This document shows, in pieces, positions 17,855-25,948 of a stretch of DNA of 41,779 nt. The position numbers were made by a program, and so were the translations under genes. Origin of the DNA: Aquificota bacterium (GTDB taxonomy: Bacteria > Thermosulfidibacterota > Thermosulfidibacteria > Thermosulfidibacterales > B14-G1); contig WFSL01000024.1 of NCBI GenBank assembly GCA_015486015.1, positions 1 through 41,779 on the forward strand, given 5' to 3'. Below the pieces are notes generated by a model. The model was not told where the DNA came from. It did not search any database and saw nothing but the letters and a program-made list of their open reading frames with translations. Numbering within the stretch: position 1 is the first letter of the stretch; each line of letters starts with the position of its first letter.

Positions 17855-18960
17855 GCGGGTATCGAGAGACTTCGGGCTGTGGGCTTTCAGGCATTATCAG
17901 CAGGAAAAGAGAGCTCATCCCTGGGGAAGAGATCATCAGGAGCATTGTTCACCTGGAGGAGAGGGGAAACCAGTTGGGGGCAGGGTTTGCAGGGTATGGG
18001 ATATACCCTCAGTTTCCTGACTGTTATGCCCTTCATATTATGTACGATGGTCCTTACGTCAGGGAGGATACAGAAGAGTATCTCAAGAGCCGCTTTATTG
18101 TGGAACACTTCGAGGGCATACCCACCCGTAAGGTCCCTTCCATTGTGGATAGACCCATATTCTACAGATACTTTGTAGTACCCATGGAGCTCCCCGGAGA
18201 GGAGGTGAGCCCAGACGACTATGTGATGGCTACCGTAATGAGGATCAACGAGGGGATAGATGGTGCCTTTGTGGTCTCGTCTGGCAAGAATATGGGGGCC
18301 TTTAAAGGTGTGGGTGGATCTGCAGAGATCGCTGAGTTCTTCAGGATAGATGAGTATGCAGCCCATCAGTGGATTGCCCATACCCGTTTCCCTACTAATA
18401 CGCCTGGGTGGTGGGGAGGTGCCCATCCTTTCACGTTGTTGGACTGGGCAGTGGTGCACAATGGGGAGATCTCCAGCTATGGTACGAATAAGCGATACTT
18501 AGAGATGTTTGGCTACAAGTGCACCCTTATGACAGATACGGAGGTGGTAGCGTATCTCGTTGATCTCATAGTACGGCGTCACAGGCTCCCGCTTAAGCTG
18601 GCTGCAGACGTGTTAGCGACACCCTTTTGGAAGGACATAGATCGGATGGAAGATGGGAAGAGGGACCTATTTACTGCCCTTCGTATGGTCTATGGCAGTG
18701 CCCTCCTTAATGGCCCCTTTGCCATCCTGGTGGCCTGGAACGGGGGTATGATGGGTCTCAATGATAGGATAAAGCTAAGGCCTTTGGTGGCTGCTGTTCA
18801 TGGGGATAGGGTTTACATGGCCAGTGAGGAGTCGGCTATCAGAAGTGTCTGTCCTCAGCCTGATAGGGTGTGGGCCCCGAAGGCAGGGGATCCTGTGATA
18901 GTCCCCTTTGATGATGCAAAGGATGCCTGGGAGGTGAGGGGGTGTCAGGCCCTTTTGTGA
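17851..18960 (+). CDS. Glutamate synthase glutaminase subunit (class II amidotransferase)
   Basis: A 369-residue Ntn-type class II glutamine amidotransferase, equal to the N-terminal domain of glutamate synthase. It releases ammonia from glutamine. The catalytic cysteine is in SGCGLSGI at residue 10, so a nine-residue leader must be removed if the usual N-terminal cysteine nucleophile is used. [20 protein letters not shown] near 172 and [18 protein letters not shown] near 201 are substrate-binding motifs, and [11 protein letters not shown] near 229 is also typical. [13 protein letters not shown] and [12 protein letters not shown] follow. The ATG overlaps the previous stop (ATGA), and the 3' end overlaps the GXGXG gene by 19 bases. 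Confidence 0.92.
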   Translation: MSGYRETSGCGLSGIISRKRELIPGEEIIRSIVHLEERGNQLGAGFAGYGIYPQFPDCYALHIMYDGPYVREDTEEYLKSRFIVEHFEGIPTRKVPSIVDRPIFYRYFVVPMELPGEEVSPDDYVMATVMRINEGIDGAFVVSSGKNMGAFKGVGGSAEIAEFFRIDEYAAHQWIAHTRFPTNTPGWWGGAHPFTLLDWAVVHNGEISSYGTNKRYLEMFGYKCTLMTDTEVVAYLVDLIVRRHRLPLKLAADVLATPFWKDIDRMEDGKRDLFTALRMVYGSALLNGPFAILVAWNGGMMGLNDRIKLRPLVAAVHGDRVYMASEESAIRSVCPQPDRVWAPKAGDPVIVPFDDAKDAWEVRGCQALL

Positions 18961-19697
18961 TAGATGCCAAGGAGATGTACTACAGGGAACTGAATCAGAT
19001 CGTCCGGGACAAGGTGAAGGAGGGTGTGACCCACTTTCGGTTGTTGAATGTAAACGGCCAGCGTTACATTGGTGCAGGGATTACCCGGGATGTGAAGATA
19101 GAGGTGTATGGTGTTGCTGGGCAAGATCTTGGGGTATTCATGAACGGTCCTACTATAGAGGTCTTTGGGAATGCCCAGGACTGCGTGGGCAATACTATGG
19201 AAGGGAAGAAGATAGTGGTGCATGGATTGGCAGGGGACGTGTGTGGATATGGTATGAGGGGTGGGAAACTCCACATCTTGGGAGACGTGGGATACCGGGT
19301 GGGCATTCATATGAAGACTTATAAGGATATGGTGCCGGTCATTGTCGTGGGCGGTAAGGCGGGGGATTTCTTTGGGGAATACATGGCGGGGGGCATTCTC
19401 ATCCTCCTTAACCTGTGGGACAACGGCTCCCGGCCTGCAGTAGGGGATTACGTGGCTACAGGCATGCATGGGGGTACCATCTACATCCGTGGTGAGGTTA
19501 ATCCTTATCTCATGGGTAAAGAGGTGGGGCAAGTGGAGATCACATCGGAGGATGAGCTCCTACTCAAGGGTCTTGTAGAGGATTACTGCCGCGACTTTGC
19601 ACAGCACGGCCTGGACCCCGAGGTTATTCTCCGGTCGCAATTCACGAAGTTGGTGCCCGTCTCTCTTAGGCCTTACGGCAAGGTCTACGCTTACTGA
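18942..19697 (+). CDS. Glutamate synthase GXGXG-domain subunit
   Basis: A 251-residue right-handed beta-helix protein equal to the C-terminal structural domain of the glutamate synthase large subunit. Repeated G-x-x-G-x-G-like turns run along it, for example [13 protein letters not shown] near 55, [20 protein letters not shown] near 94, [20 protein letters not shown] near 137 and [13 protein letters not shown] near 171. Similar domains occur in formylmethanofuran dehydrogenase subunit C, but the neighbours identify this one. The GTG start lies within the end of the glutaminase gene, an overlap that suggests coupled synthesis of the two subunits. Confidence 0.9.
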   Translation: MSGPFVIDAKEMYYRELNQIVRDKVKEGVTHFRLLNVNGQRYIGAGITRDVKIEVYGVAGQDLGVFMNGPTIEVFGNAQDCVGNTMEGKKIVVHGLAGDVCGYGMRGGKLHILGDVGYRVGIHMKTYKDMVPVIVVGGKAGDFFGEYMAGGILILLNLWDNGSRPAVGDYVATGMHGGTIYIRGEVNPYLMGKEVGQVEITSEDELLLKGLVEDYCRDFAQHGLDPEVILRSQFTKLVPVSLRPYGKVYAY

Positions 19698-19701
19698 AGC
19701 C

Positions 19702-20562
19702 TTGCGGTTTGGTTTTCATTGTTCTATAGCGGGTGGGCTTTTCAAGGCCTTGGAGCGCGCCAAGGCCCTCGAGTGCGATACAGTCCAGTTTTTCACCAGA
19801 AACCCCAGAGGTTGGCGCTATTCGCCCTTGGATCCTAAGGAGGTGAATACCTTCCGCCACCTTGCCAGGGCGCTCGATCTCTCACCTCTTGTGGTACACA
19901 TGCCCTATCTTCCGAACCTATCTACCCCAGATCCGGGCTTGTATGCCAGGAGTGTTGAGTCTTTGAAGGTGGAAGTCACCCGGTGCAGGGAATTGGGGGT
20001 AAATTATTTGGTGACCCATGTGGGGAGGGCTACGGATGGAAAACCAAGATGGGCCAGACGGCGAGTGGCGAGGGCCCTCATGGAGGCCTTGGAGCTCGAG
20101 GGTCCAATGATACTCCTGGAAAATACTGCGGGGCAGGGATTGGAGATTGGGGCGGGGATAGCTGAATTGGGCTCTATAATAGAATTGGCAGGGGGAAGCC
20201 CCCGTTTGGGACTATGTTTAGACACGGCCCATGCCTTTCAGGCGGGTTATCCTATCCACAGGCCTGAGGGTTTGGAGGCCCTGATGGCCGAGGTGAATTG
20301 CCACGTGGGATTGGGTCGCTTGAGGCTCATACACCTCAACGATTCCAAGACACCGCTTGGCTCTCATGTAGATAGGCACTGGCACATTGGGGAAGGAGAG
20401 ATAGGTTTGGATGGCCTCAAGAGAATAGTGAACCATCCACTTTTGAGGGACCTTCCAGCCATTATGGAAACCCCATATTCCCTTGAGTGGGATAAGATAA
20501 ATATGGGTAGGGTGAGGGCCCTAAGTGAGGATTTATCCCTGTCCTCAGAGGAGATGGCGTGA
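19702..20562 (+). CDS. nfo: Deoxyribonuclease IV (AP endonuclease)
   Basis: A 286-residue endonuclease IV, which cuts DNA 5' to abasic sites and some oxidised bases using a trinuclear zinc centre. The metal-ligand segments are all in place: GFHCSIAGG near 4, VVHMPYLPNLS near 65, YLVTHVGRATDG near 103, ILLENTAGQG near 135, LGLCLDTAHAFQAGYP near 170, and LIHLNDSKTPLGSHVDRHWH near 207 with HIGEGEIG, then IMETP near 253. I chose the TTG at 19702, four bases after the GXGXG stop, because family homology starts there; the open frame upstream overlaps the previous gene and is not conserved. It is probably cotranscribed with the glutamate synthase genes, though unrelated in function. Confidence 0.94.
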   Translation: MRFGFHCSIAGGLFKALERAKALECDTVQFFTRNPRGWRYSPLDPKEVNTFRHLARALDLSPLVVHMPYLPNLSTPDPGLYARSVESLKVEVTRCRELGVNYLVTHVGRATDGKPRWARRRVARALMEALELEGPMILLENTAGQGLEIGAGIAELGSIIELAGGSPRLGLCLDTAHAFQAGYPIHRPEGLEALMAEVNCHVGLGRLRLIHLNDSKTPLGSHVDRHWHIGEGEIGLDGLKRIVNHPLLRDLPAIMETPYSLEWDKINMGRVRALSEDLSLSSEEMA

Positions 20563-20572
20563 GGCTCTTTTG

Positions 20573-20601
20573 TTGACACATGGTGGGGCCCGTAATATAA
20601 A
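20573..20601 (+). promoter_or_regulatory. Strong candidate promoter of the por-diaphorase operon
   Basis: A perfect TTGACA (20573-20578), a 17-base spacer and TATAAA (20596-20601) make a near-consensus sigma-70 promoter. Transcription from about 20608 would give a short leader of some 23 bases containing AAGGAGG just before the porC ATG. It starts only 10 bases after the nfo stop. Confidence 0.75.
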
Positions 20602-20630
20602 GCAATTGTTTATTCTGATAAGGAGGGGCC

Positions 20631-21179
20631 ATGGTAGAGATCAGATTCCACGGAAGAGGAGGACAGGGTGCAGTCACTTCGGCCGAACTTCTTGCTCAGG
20701 CTGCTATAGAGGAAGGTAGATATGCCCAAGCCTTCCCTGCCTTTGGTGCAGAGAGGAGGGGGGCACCTGTTCTGGCATTTACGCGCATTTCGGATGAGGC
20801 GATCAAGCTTAGAACAGGTGTGTATGAACCTGATGTGGTTCTTATCCTGGATACCTCCTTGGTCCAGAGTGTCCCTGTTATGGGTGGCCTTAAGGAGGGG
20901 GGGCTGGTGGTTCTCAATTCCAAGAAGGGGCCGGGTGTCTGGAAGAGGGAATTGGGAAGAGAGGACGTGTCGGTGGCCTCAGTGGATGCCACCGGCATTG
21001 CCCTAAAAGAGCTGGGTGTACCCATAACTAATGTGATTATGTTGGGGGCCCTGTTGAAGGCGACGCCTCTGGTGGTTACAGAGACCCTGGAGGGATTCAT
21101 TGCCCAGAGGTTTCCGAGGATTGCGGAGAAGGAGATCAGGGCCTTCCGTAAGGCTTATGAAGAGGCGAGGGTAGAGTGA
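20631..21179 (+). CDS. porC: 2-oxoacid (pyruvate):ferredoxin oxidoreductase gamma subunit
   Basis: A 182-residue gamma subunit of a 2-oxoacid:acceptor oxidoreductase, the enzyme that makes or splits pyruvate with CoA, CO2 and ferredoxin. The family opening IRFHGRGGQGAVTSAELLA, then YAQAFPAFGAERRGAPVLAF near 33, is clear. VVLNSKKG and TNVIMLGALLKATPLV near 128 are also typical. The ATG has AAGGAGGGG just upstream. It is the first gene after a strong promoter and the first of seven tightly spaced genes. Pyruvate is the likely substrate, judged from the alpha subunit. Confidence 0.93.
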   Translation: MVEIRFHGRGGQGAVTSAELLAQAAIEEGRYAQAFPAFGAERRGAPVLAFTRISDEAIKLRTGVYEPDVVLILDTSLVQSVPVMGGLKEGGLVVLNSKKGPGVWKRELGREDVSVASVDATGIALKELGVPITNVIMLGALLKATPLVVTETLEGFIAQRFPRIAEKEIRAFRKAYEEARVE

Positions 21180-21472
21180 TGAAGCTGAAGGAGAAACCTA
21201 CTTGGAGGGAGTTGCCCTTTGCCTGTTGCATTCCAGAGCCAGGCAACAGTGTCTATTACAAGACAGGGGACTGGAAGACTCTTAGGCCTGTTGTGGATAA
21301 GGAAAAGTGTATTAAGTGTGGCACATGTTGGATTTTCTGCCCTGAGTATGCATTTGAAGAAGATGAGTATGGCTACTATAACCCGAATTATGATTACTGT
21401 AAGGGATGCGGTATTTGTGCCACGGAGTGTCCTGCTCAGTGTATTAAGATGGAAGAAGAGGTGGTGGAATAA
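21179..21472 (+). CDS. porD: 2-oxoacid (pyruvate):ferredoxin oxidoreductase delta subunit
   Basis: A 97-residue 2x[4Fe-4S] ferredoxin subunit that links the catalytic subunits to the external electron carrier. Its two motifs are CIKCGTCWIFCPEYA near 41 and CKGCGICATECPAQC near 70. WKTLRPVVDKEKC just before the first cluster is typical of the delta subunit. The ATG at 21179 overlaps the porC stop by one base (TGATG); a GTG one codon earlier is also possible. The stop overlaps the porA start by one base. Confidence 0.93.
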   Translation: MKLKEKPTWRELPFACCIPEPGNSVYYKTGDWKTLRPVVDKEKCIKCGTCWIFCPEYAFEEDEYGYYNPNYDYCKGCGICATECPAQCIKMEEEVVE

Positions 21473-22668
21473 TGGCTAAGAGAAGGGGAATTGAGGTGTC
21501 TATTGCCATTGCCGAGGCTGCCCGTCAGGCCGATGTAGATGTGGTCTCTGCTTATCCCATAACCCCACAGACCCATATAGTAGAGCACTTGGCACAATTA
21601 GTGGCAGATGGGGTTCTGGATGCCAATTATATCACGGTTGAGTCTGAACATACAGCTATGAGTGCCTGTGTGGGGGCTTCAGCAGCTGGGGCCAGGGTCT
21701 TTACCTCTACCAGTTCCCAGGGTTTGGCCCTCATGAACGAGATCGTCTATCTGGCTTCCAGTCTTCGGACCCCGGTGGTCATGGCTTTGGCTAACAGGTC
21801 CTTGTCGGGGCCTATATCTATCTGGAACGATCATTCCGATGTCATGAACGAGAGGGACACGGGATGGATTTCCATTTTCGCCAATAATGGTCAAGAGGCC
21901 TATGATCTTACCCTTATGGCTTTCAGGATTGGTGAAGATAGACGGGTGATGCTTCCGGTGATGATCAACTTTGATGGTTTCATCCTTACCCATGTGATTG
22001 AGCCCATCTACATATTTGACGACGAGGAAATTGCAGGCTTCATCCCTCCCTTCGAGCCTATTTATCGCCTCGATCCTGATAACCCCGTCACCATGGGTCC
22101 TGTGGGGGTGCCTGATGTATACACCGAGGCCAAGAAGCAGCAGGAGGTGGCCATTCGGGAGTCTCGCCCTGTCATAGACGAGGTCTTCGAGGAGTTCGCC
22201 CAGCGCTATGGGAGGCGTTACAGGGCTGTGGAAACGTACAGGACCGAGGATGCAGAGGTGGTGTTGTTGGCCCAGGGTTCCGTGATAGAGGCAGCTGAGG
22301 TGGCAGTGGATCACTTGAGGGAACAAGGTAAGAAGGTAGGGGCTGTAGAGTTGAGGCTCTGGAGGCCTTTTCCTTTTAAGGACCTGAAAGAGGCTCTTTG
22401 CGGCAATACCATTAAGCAGGTGGTGGTCTTGGATAGGTGCATCTCATTTGGGGGTCAGGCGGGTCCTGTGATGTCTGAGGTGAGGTCTGCCCTGTACCAT
22501 GAACCCAAAAGGCCTATGGTTGTGGGAGTTGTGGCTGGTCTCGGGGGGAGAGATATACCCTTGAGTGATTATGTAAAGATGTTCGAGATTGGGGAGGAGT
22601 GCCTTAGGACGGGTAAGGAACCTGGCGAGGAGCCGGAATTAGTGAAGATAGTGGGGTTGAGAGAATGA
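21472..22668 (+). CDS. porA: Pyruvate:ferredoxin oxidoreductase alpha subunit
   Basis: A 398-residue alpha subunit carrying the pyrimidine-binding and CoA-contacting domains of the thiamine diphosphate enzyme. Diagnostic stretches are SAYPITPQTHIVEHLAQL near 24, VESEHTAMSACVGASAAGAR near 54, RVFTSTSSQGLALM near 74 and WNDHSDVMNERDTGWI near 122. VVLDRCISFGGQAGP near 322 is conserved in the transketolase C-terminal domain. These features fit pyruvate-type alpha subunits (PorA) better than 2-oxoglutarate or indolepyruvate types, though a branched-chain keto acid substrate cannot be excluded. Its start and stop overlap its neighbours by one and four bases. Confidence 0.92.
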   Translation: MAKRRGIEVSIAIAEAARQADVDVVSAYPITPQTHIVEHLAQLVADGVLDANYITVESEHTAMSACVGASAAGARVFTSTSSQGLALMNEIVYLASSLRTPVVMALANRSLSGPISIWNDHSDVMNERDTGWISIFANNGQEAYDLTLMAFRIGEDRRVMLPVMINFDGFILTHVIEPIYIFDDEEIAGFIPPFEPIYRLDPDNPVTMGPVGVPDVYTEAKKQQEVAIRESRPVIDEVFEEFAQRYGRRYRAVETYRTEDAEVVLLAQGSVIEAAEVAVDHLREQGKKVGAVELRLWRPFPFKDLKEALCGNTIKQVVVLDRCISFGGQAGPVMSEVRSALYHEPKRPMVVGVVAGLGGRDIPLSDYVKMFEIGEECLRTGKEPGEEPELVKIVGLRE

Positions 22669-23627
22669 GTGTGGTGGCGAAAAGACCAAAAGAGGCGTAT
22701 TTAAGTGTATTTGCCTATCGGATGGCCCCAAGAGAGGAGTACTTTGTTAGGGGGCACAGGGCCTGTCAGGGATGTGGGCCAGCCTTGGGATTACGCCATA
22801 TCATGAAAGCAGCGGGCAGGGACACCATTGTGGTGAATGCTACTGGGTGTATGGAGATCATCTGCTCCCCTTATCCTTACACTTCTTGGGCGGTACCCTG
22901 GTTGCATGTGGCCTTTGAAAATGCTGCTGCTGTGGCCTCTGGTGTTGATGCGGCCATCAAGGCCTTACAGAGAAAGGGGCGTATTCCCAAAAAGAAGATC
23001 AACATCCTTGCCATTGCGGGGGATGGTGGAACAGCGGACATAGGGATCCAGGCCCTCTCCGGCATGCTGGCCAGATGGCACAATGTGACCTACATCTGTT
23101 ATGACAACGAGGCATACATGAATACCGGGGTCCAGGGTTCCTCTTCTACACCCTTCGGGGCCAGCACTACTACCACCCCTGCGGGGAAGGTGAGTTTCGG
23201 TGCGGGTTACTGGAAGAAGAATGTGGCCGCCATTGCCGCTGCCCACGATGTGCCTTATGTGGCTACGGCCTGTCCCAGCTATCCCTTGGATCTTATTCGT
23301 AAGGTCAGGAGGTCCTTCGAACTGGAGGGGCCCGCTTATATTCACCTCTTCGCTGTATGTCCTACAGGGTGGGGAATTCCTCCTGAACTCACGGTGAGGA
23401 TGGGGAGACTGGCCGTAGAAACAGGGATTTTCCCCCTTTATGAAGTGGAGTATGGCCGTTATAAACTCACTATAGACTTTCCCCAGGGGCTTAGGCCCGT
23501 GGAGGATTACCTGAGGCAGCAGAGGAGGTTTAGGCACCTACCTCCAGAGGTGATCGAGCAGATTCAGGAGAGGGTGACCGCAGAGTATGAGCGGCTCAAG
23601 AAGATGGAAAAAGTGACACAGGAGTGA
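22665..23627 (+). CDS. porB: Pyruvate:ferredoxin oxidoreductase beta subunit
   Basis: A 320-residue beta subunit that binds thiamine diphosphate and a proximal [4Fe-4S] cluster. Cysteines in HRACQGCGPALGLRH near 32-35, NATGCMEI near 65 and LFAVCPTGWG near 228 are the expected cluster ligands. IAGDGGTADIGIQALSGML near 117, followed by YDNEAYMNTGVQGS near 146, is the TPP-Mg binding motif. Its C-terminus is charged and helical. The ATG overlaps the porA stop (ATGA). The next gene, a NuoE/HoxE-like protein, starts within ten bases, so por and the diaphorase genes belong to one transcript. Confidence 0.93.
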   Translation: MSVVAKRPKEAYLSVFAYRMAPREEYFVRGHRACQGCGPALGLRHIMKAAGRDTIVVNATGCMEIICSPYPYTSWAVPWLHVAFENAAAVASGVDAAIKALQRKGRIPKKKINILAIAGDGGTADIGIQALSGMLARWHNVTYICYDNEAYMNTGVQGSSSTPFGASTTTTPAGKVSFGAGYWKKNVAAIAAAHDVPYVATACPSYPLDLIRKVRRSFELEGPAYIHLFAVCPTGWGIPPELTVRMGRLAVETGIFPLYEVEYGRYKLTIDFPQGLRPVEDYLRQQRRFRHLPPEVIEQIQERVTAEYERLKKMEKVTQE

Positions 23628-23632
23628 AGGTC

Positions 23633-24112
23633 ATGGCTCAGGTAGTGATAGAGGGTGTTGAGGAAAATGTTAGAGAGGTAATGGCCCGTTATGGGAACAA
23701 TCCTGCCAGGATGATCGAGATCCTTCAAGACCTGCAGGACCTTTACGGCTACCTCCCTAAGGAGGTACTGGAGGAAGTGAGTCGCCAAACAGAGGTACCC
23801 CTGACGAGGGTGTATCATGTAGCCACATTTTTTAAGGCTTTTACCCTCAAGCCGAGGGGTAAGTATACTATTCAAGTCTGTACGGGTACTGCCTGTCATG
23901 TGAAGGGTTCCTACAGGGTGTTGGAGAGGTTTGAGGATCTTTTGGGCGTAAGGCCTGGGGACACCACCGATGACCTTATGTTCACCTTAGAAACGGTAAA
24001 CTGTGTTGGCTGTTGTGCCCTGGGTCCTGTGGTGATTATCAATGGGAAGTACCATGGCCATGTTGCCCCAGTGCAGGTGGAATCTTTGATAAAGGAGTAT
24101 AGAGAGCGATGA
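23633..24112 (+). CDS. NuoE/HoxE-like [2Fe-2S] subunit
   Basis: A 159-residue thioredoxin-fold [2Fe-2S] protein related to NuoE, HoxE and the HydC subunit of bifurcating hydrogenases. It carries an N-terminal helical region with YGNNPARMIEILQDLQDLYG and YLPKEVLEEVSRQTEVP. Cluster ligands are in VCTGTACHVKG near 84-89 and VNCVGCCALGPVV near 124-128, all four present. I chose the ATG at 23633 because GGAGTGAAGG lies just ahead; a GTG three codons earlier is possible. It overlaps the NuoF-like gene by four bases (ATGA). It likely pairs with that protein in NADH oxidation. Confidence 0.88.
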   Translation: MAQVVIEGVEENVREVMARYGNNPARMIEILQDLQDLYGYLPKEVLEEVSRQTEVPLTRVYHVATFFKAFTLKPRGKYTIQVCTGTACHVKGSYRVLERFEDLLGVRPGDTTDDLMFTLETVNCVGCCALGPVVIINGKYHGHVAPVQVESLIKEYRER

Positions 24113-25947
24113 GGCGCTTAGGGAGTCGAGAGGATCTGGAAAGACTGAGGGAAGAGGCCCTTTCTAAGAGTCCGAAAAGGTTTATTTCCCTGGGCATGGG
24201 CACGGCCTCCAGGGCGCATGGCGCCGAGGCCGTTTATGAGGCGTTGAAGGAGGAATTGGCCAAAAGGCACTTGGGAATTCCCGTCAAGGCTACAGGGGAT
24301 CATGGACTCTGTGGATACGCCCCTGTTATGGTGGTATTTCCCGAGGGCATTTTGTACCATAGTGTGAAGCCAGCAGATGTGCCAGATGTCCTGGAGGCCA
24401 TTGATAAGGGAGAGGTGCTGGAGAAGCTGCTCTATACCGATCCTATCACAAGCGAGACCTACATTTACGAGAAGGACATTCCATTTTATAAAAAGCAGAT
24501 GAGGCTGGTAATGGGCCTTATGGAATCAGTAGAACCCCTTTCCATTGACGATTACCTCTGTAACGGTGGATTCTCGGCCTTGGCCAAGGCCATGTTTGAC
24601 ATGGGCCCTCAGGCCATCATTCAGGAAGTGATCACCTCGGGTCTAAGGGGGAGGGGAGGGGCCGGTTTCATGACGGGTTGGAAGTGGGAAGACGCAGCCT
24701 CCAGGTCTTCTCCTGTTAAGTACATCGTTTGCAATGGGGATGAAGGTGACCCAGGGGCTTACATGGACAGGTGTCTCTTGGAAGGTCTCCCTTTCGAGGT
24801 GCTGGAAGGGATGATCATTGGGGCATTTGCCGTGGGGGCCCATCAGGGTTTTGTTTATGTACGGAAGGAGTATCCCCTGGCCACCCAGAACGTTCAAGCA
24901 GCCATAGAGGTCTTAAGGGAGTTGGGGCTGTTGGGTGAAGACATCCTGGGCAGTGGCTTTGACTTTGATATTCAGGTGGTGAGGGGAGGAGGGGCCTTTG
25001 TATGCGGTGAGTCTTCTGCCCTCATTGCCTCAATTGAGGGTAGAGTAGGGGAGCCCAGATCCAAGCATGTCCATGCCACCGAAAGTGGCCTGTGGGGAAG
25101 GCCCACGGTTTTGAACAATGTAGAGACCCTTGCCAATGTGCCTCACATAGTGAACAAGGGGGGGGAGTGGTTCGCCTCCATAGGGACAAAAGAGAGCAAG
25201 GGCACGAAGGTCTTTTCTTTGGCAGGGGATATATACAACACAGGCCTGGTAGAGGTGCCTATGGGTATCACCCTTAGGGAGGTGGTGTACGACATAGGTG
25301 GTGGCATTCAGGGGGGGAAGGCCTTTAAGGCCGTCCAGACCGGAGGTCCCTCTGGGGGTTGCCTTCCTGAATCTCAGCTGGACCTGCCTGTGGATTTTGA
25401 TACCCTCACAGAGGCTGGTTCTATGATGGGTTCTGGGGGCATGATTGTGATGGATGAGCACACCTGCATGGTGGATGTGGCCAGGTATTTCGTCAAATTC
25501 CTGACAGAGGAGTCTTGTGGAAAGTGCGTCCCTTGCAGGGAAGGGCTCAAGCATATGCTGGAGATCCTCGATCGCATAACCCAGGGGGAGGGTACCATGG
25601 AGGATTTAGAGCTCCTTGAGGATCTCGGGTATGTGATCTCCAATGCCTCCCTTTGTGGGCTGGGCAAGTCTGCTCCCAACCCTGTACTTTCTACCTTACG
25701 CTATTTCAGGGAAGAGTATGTAGAACATGTGCGGGACAAGAAGTGTAGGGCTGGTGTGTGTAAAGCCTTGGTGAAGTATGAGATTGTTCCAGAGAACTGT
25801 AATGGGTGTCATGTGTGCTTTAAGGAGTGTCCTGAGGGTGCCATCTCAGGTGAGCCTAAGGGTGTCCATGTGATAGACCAGCAGAAGTGTATAAAATGCG
25901 GCATCTGCAGGGATGTCTGCAAGTTTGACGCGGTGAGGGTGGTGTAA
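24109..25947 (+). CDS. NuoF/HydB-like NADH-binding flavoprotein with extra ferredoxin domain
   Basis: A 612-residue NADH-oxidising FMN subunit. GLRGRGGAGFMTGWKWE near 180 and VCNGDEGDPGAYMDR near 207 bind NADH and FMN, with GGGAFVCGESSALIASIEG near 297. ESCGKCVPCREG near 470 plus a later SLCGLGKSAPNP cysteine give the [4Fe-4S] N3-type cluster. A C-terminal domain holds two more [4Fe-4S] motifs, CNGCHVCFKEC near 564 and CIKCGICRDVC near 593. That extension is typical of HydB-type subunits of electron-bifurcating complexes. The N-terminal thioredoxin-like domain is recognisable, but three of the four usual [2Fe-2S] cysteines appear replaced (see findings). Bifurcation is a plausible role, not a demonstrated one. 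Confidence 0.9.
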   Translation: MRRLGSREDLERLREEALSKSPKRFISLGMGTASRAHGAEAVYEALKEELAKRHLGIPVKATGDHGLCGYAPVMVVFPEGILYHSVKPADVPDVLEAIDKGEVLEKLLYTDPITSETYIYEKDIPFYKKQMRLVMGLMESVEPLSIDDYLCNGGFSALAKAMFDMGPQAIIQEVITSGLRGRGGAGFMTGWKWEDAASRSSPVKYIVCNGDEGDPGAYMDRCLLEGLPFEVLEGMIIGAFAVGAHQGFVYVRKEYPLATQNVQAAIEVLRELGLLGEDILGSGFDFDIQVVRGGGAFVCGESSALIASIEGRVGEPRSKHVHATESGLWGRPTVLNNVETLANVPHIVNKGGEWFASIGTKESKGTKVFSLAGDIYNTGLVEVPMGITLREVVYDIGGGIQGGKAFKAVQTGGPSGGCLPESQLDLPVDFDTLTEAGSMMGSGGMIVMDEHTCMVDVARYFVKFLTEESCGKCVPCREGLKHMLEILDRITQGEGTMEDLELLEDLGYVISNASLCGLGKSAPNPVLSTLRYFREEYVEHVRDKKCRAGVCKALVKYEIVPENCNGCHVCFKECPEGAISGEPKGVHVIDQQKCIKCGICRDVCKFDAVRVV

Positions 25948-25948
25948 C

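Noticed and set aside
21679-22326. Long minus-strand open frame (215 codons) inside porA
   Set aside because: It is a shadow of the clear porA gene and shows no recognisable protein features; low-complexity His/Gly-rich text is typical of the antisense of such genes.
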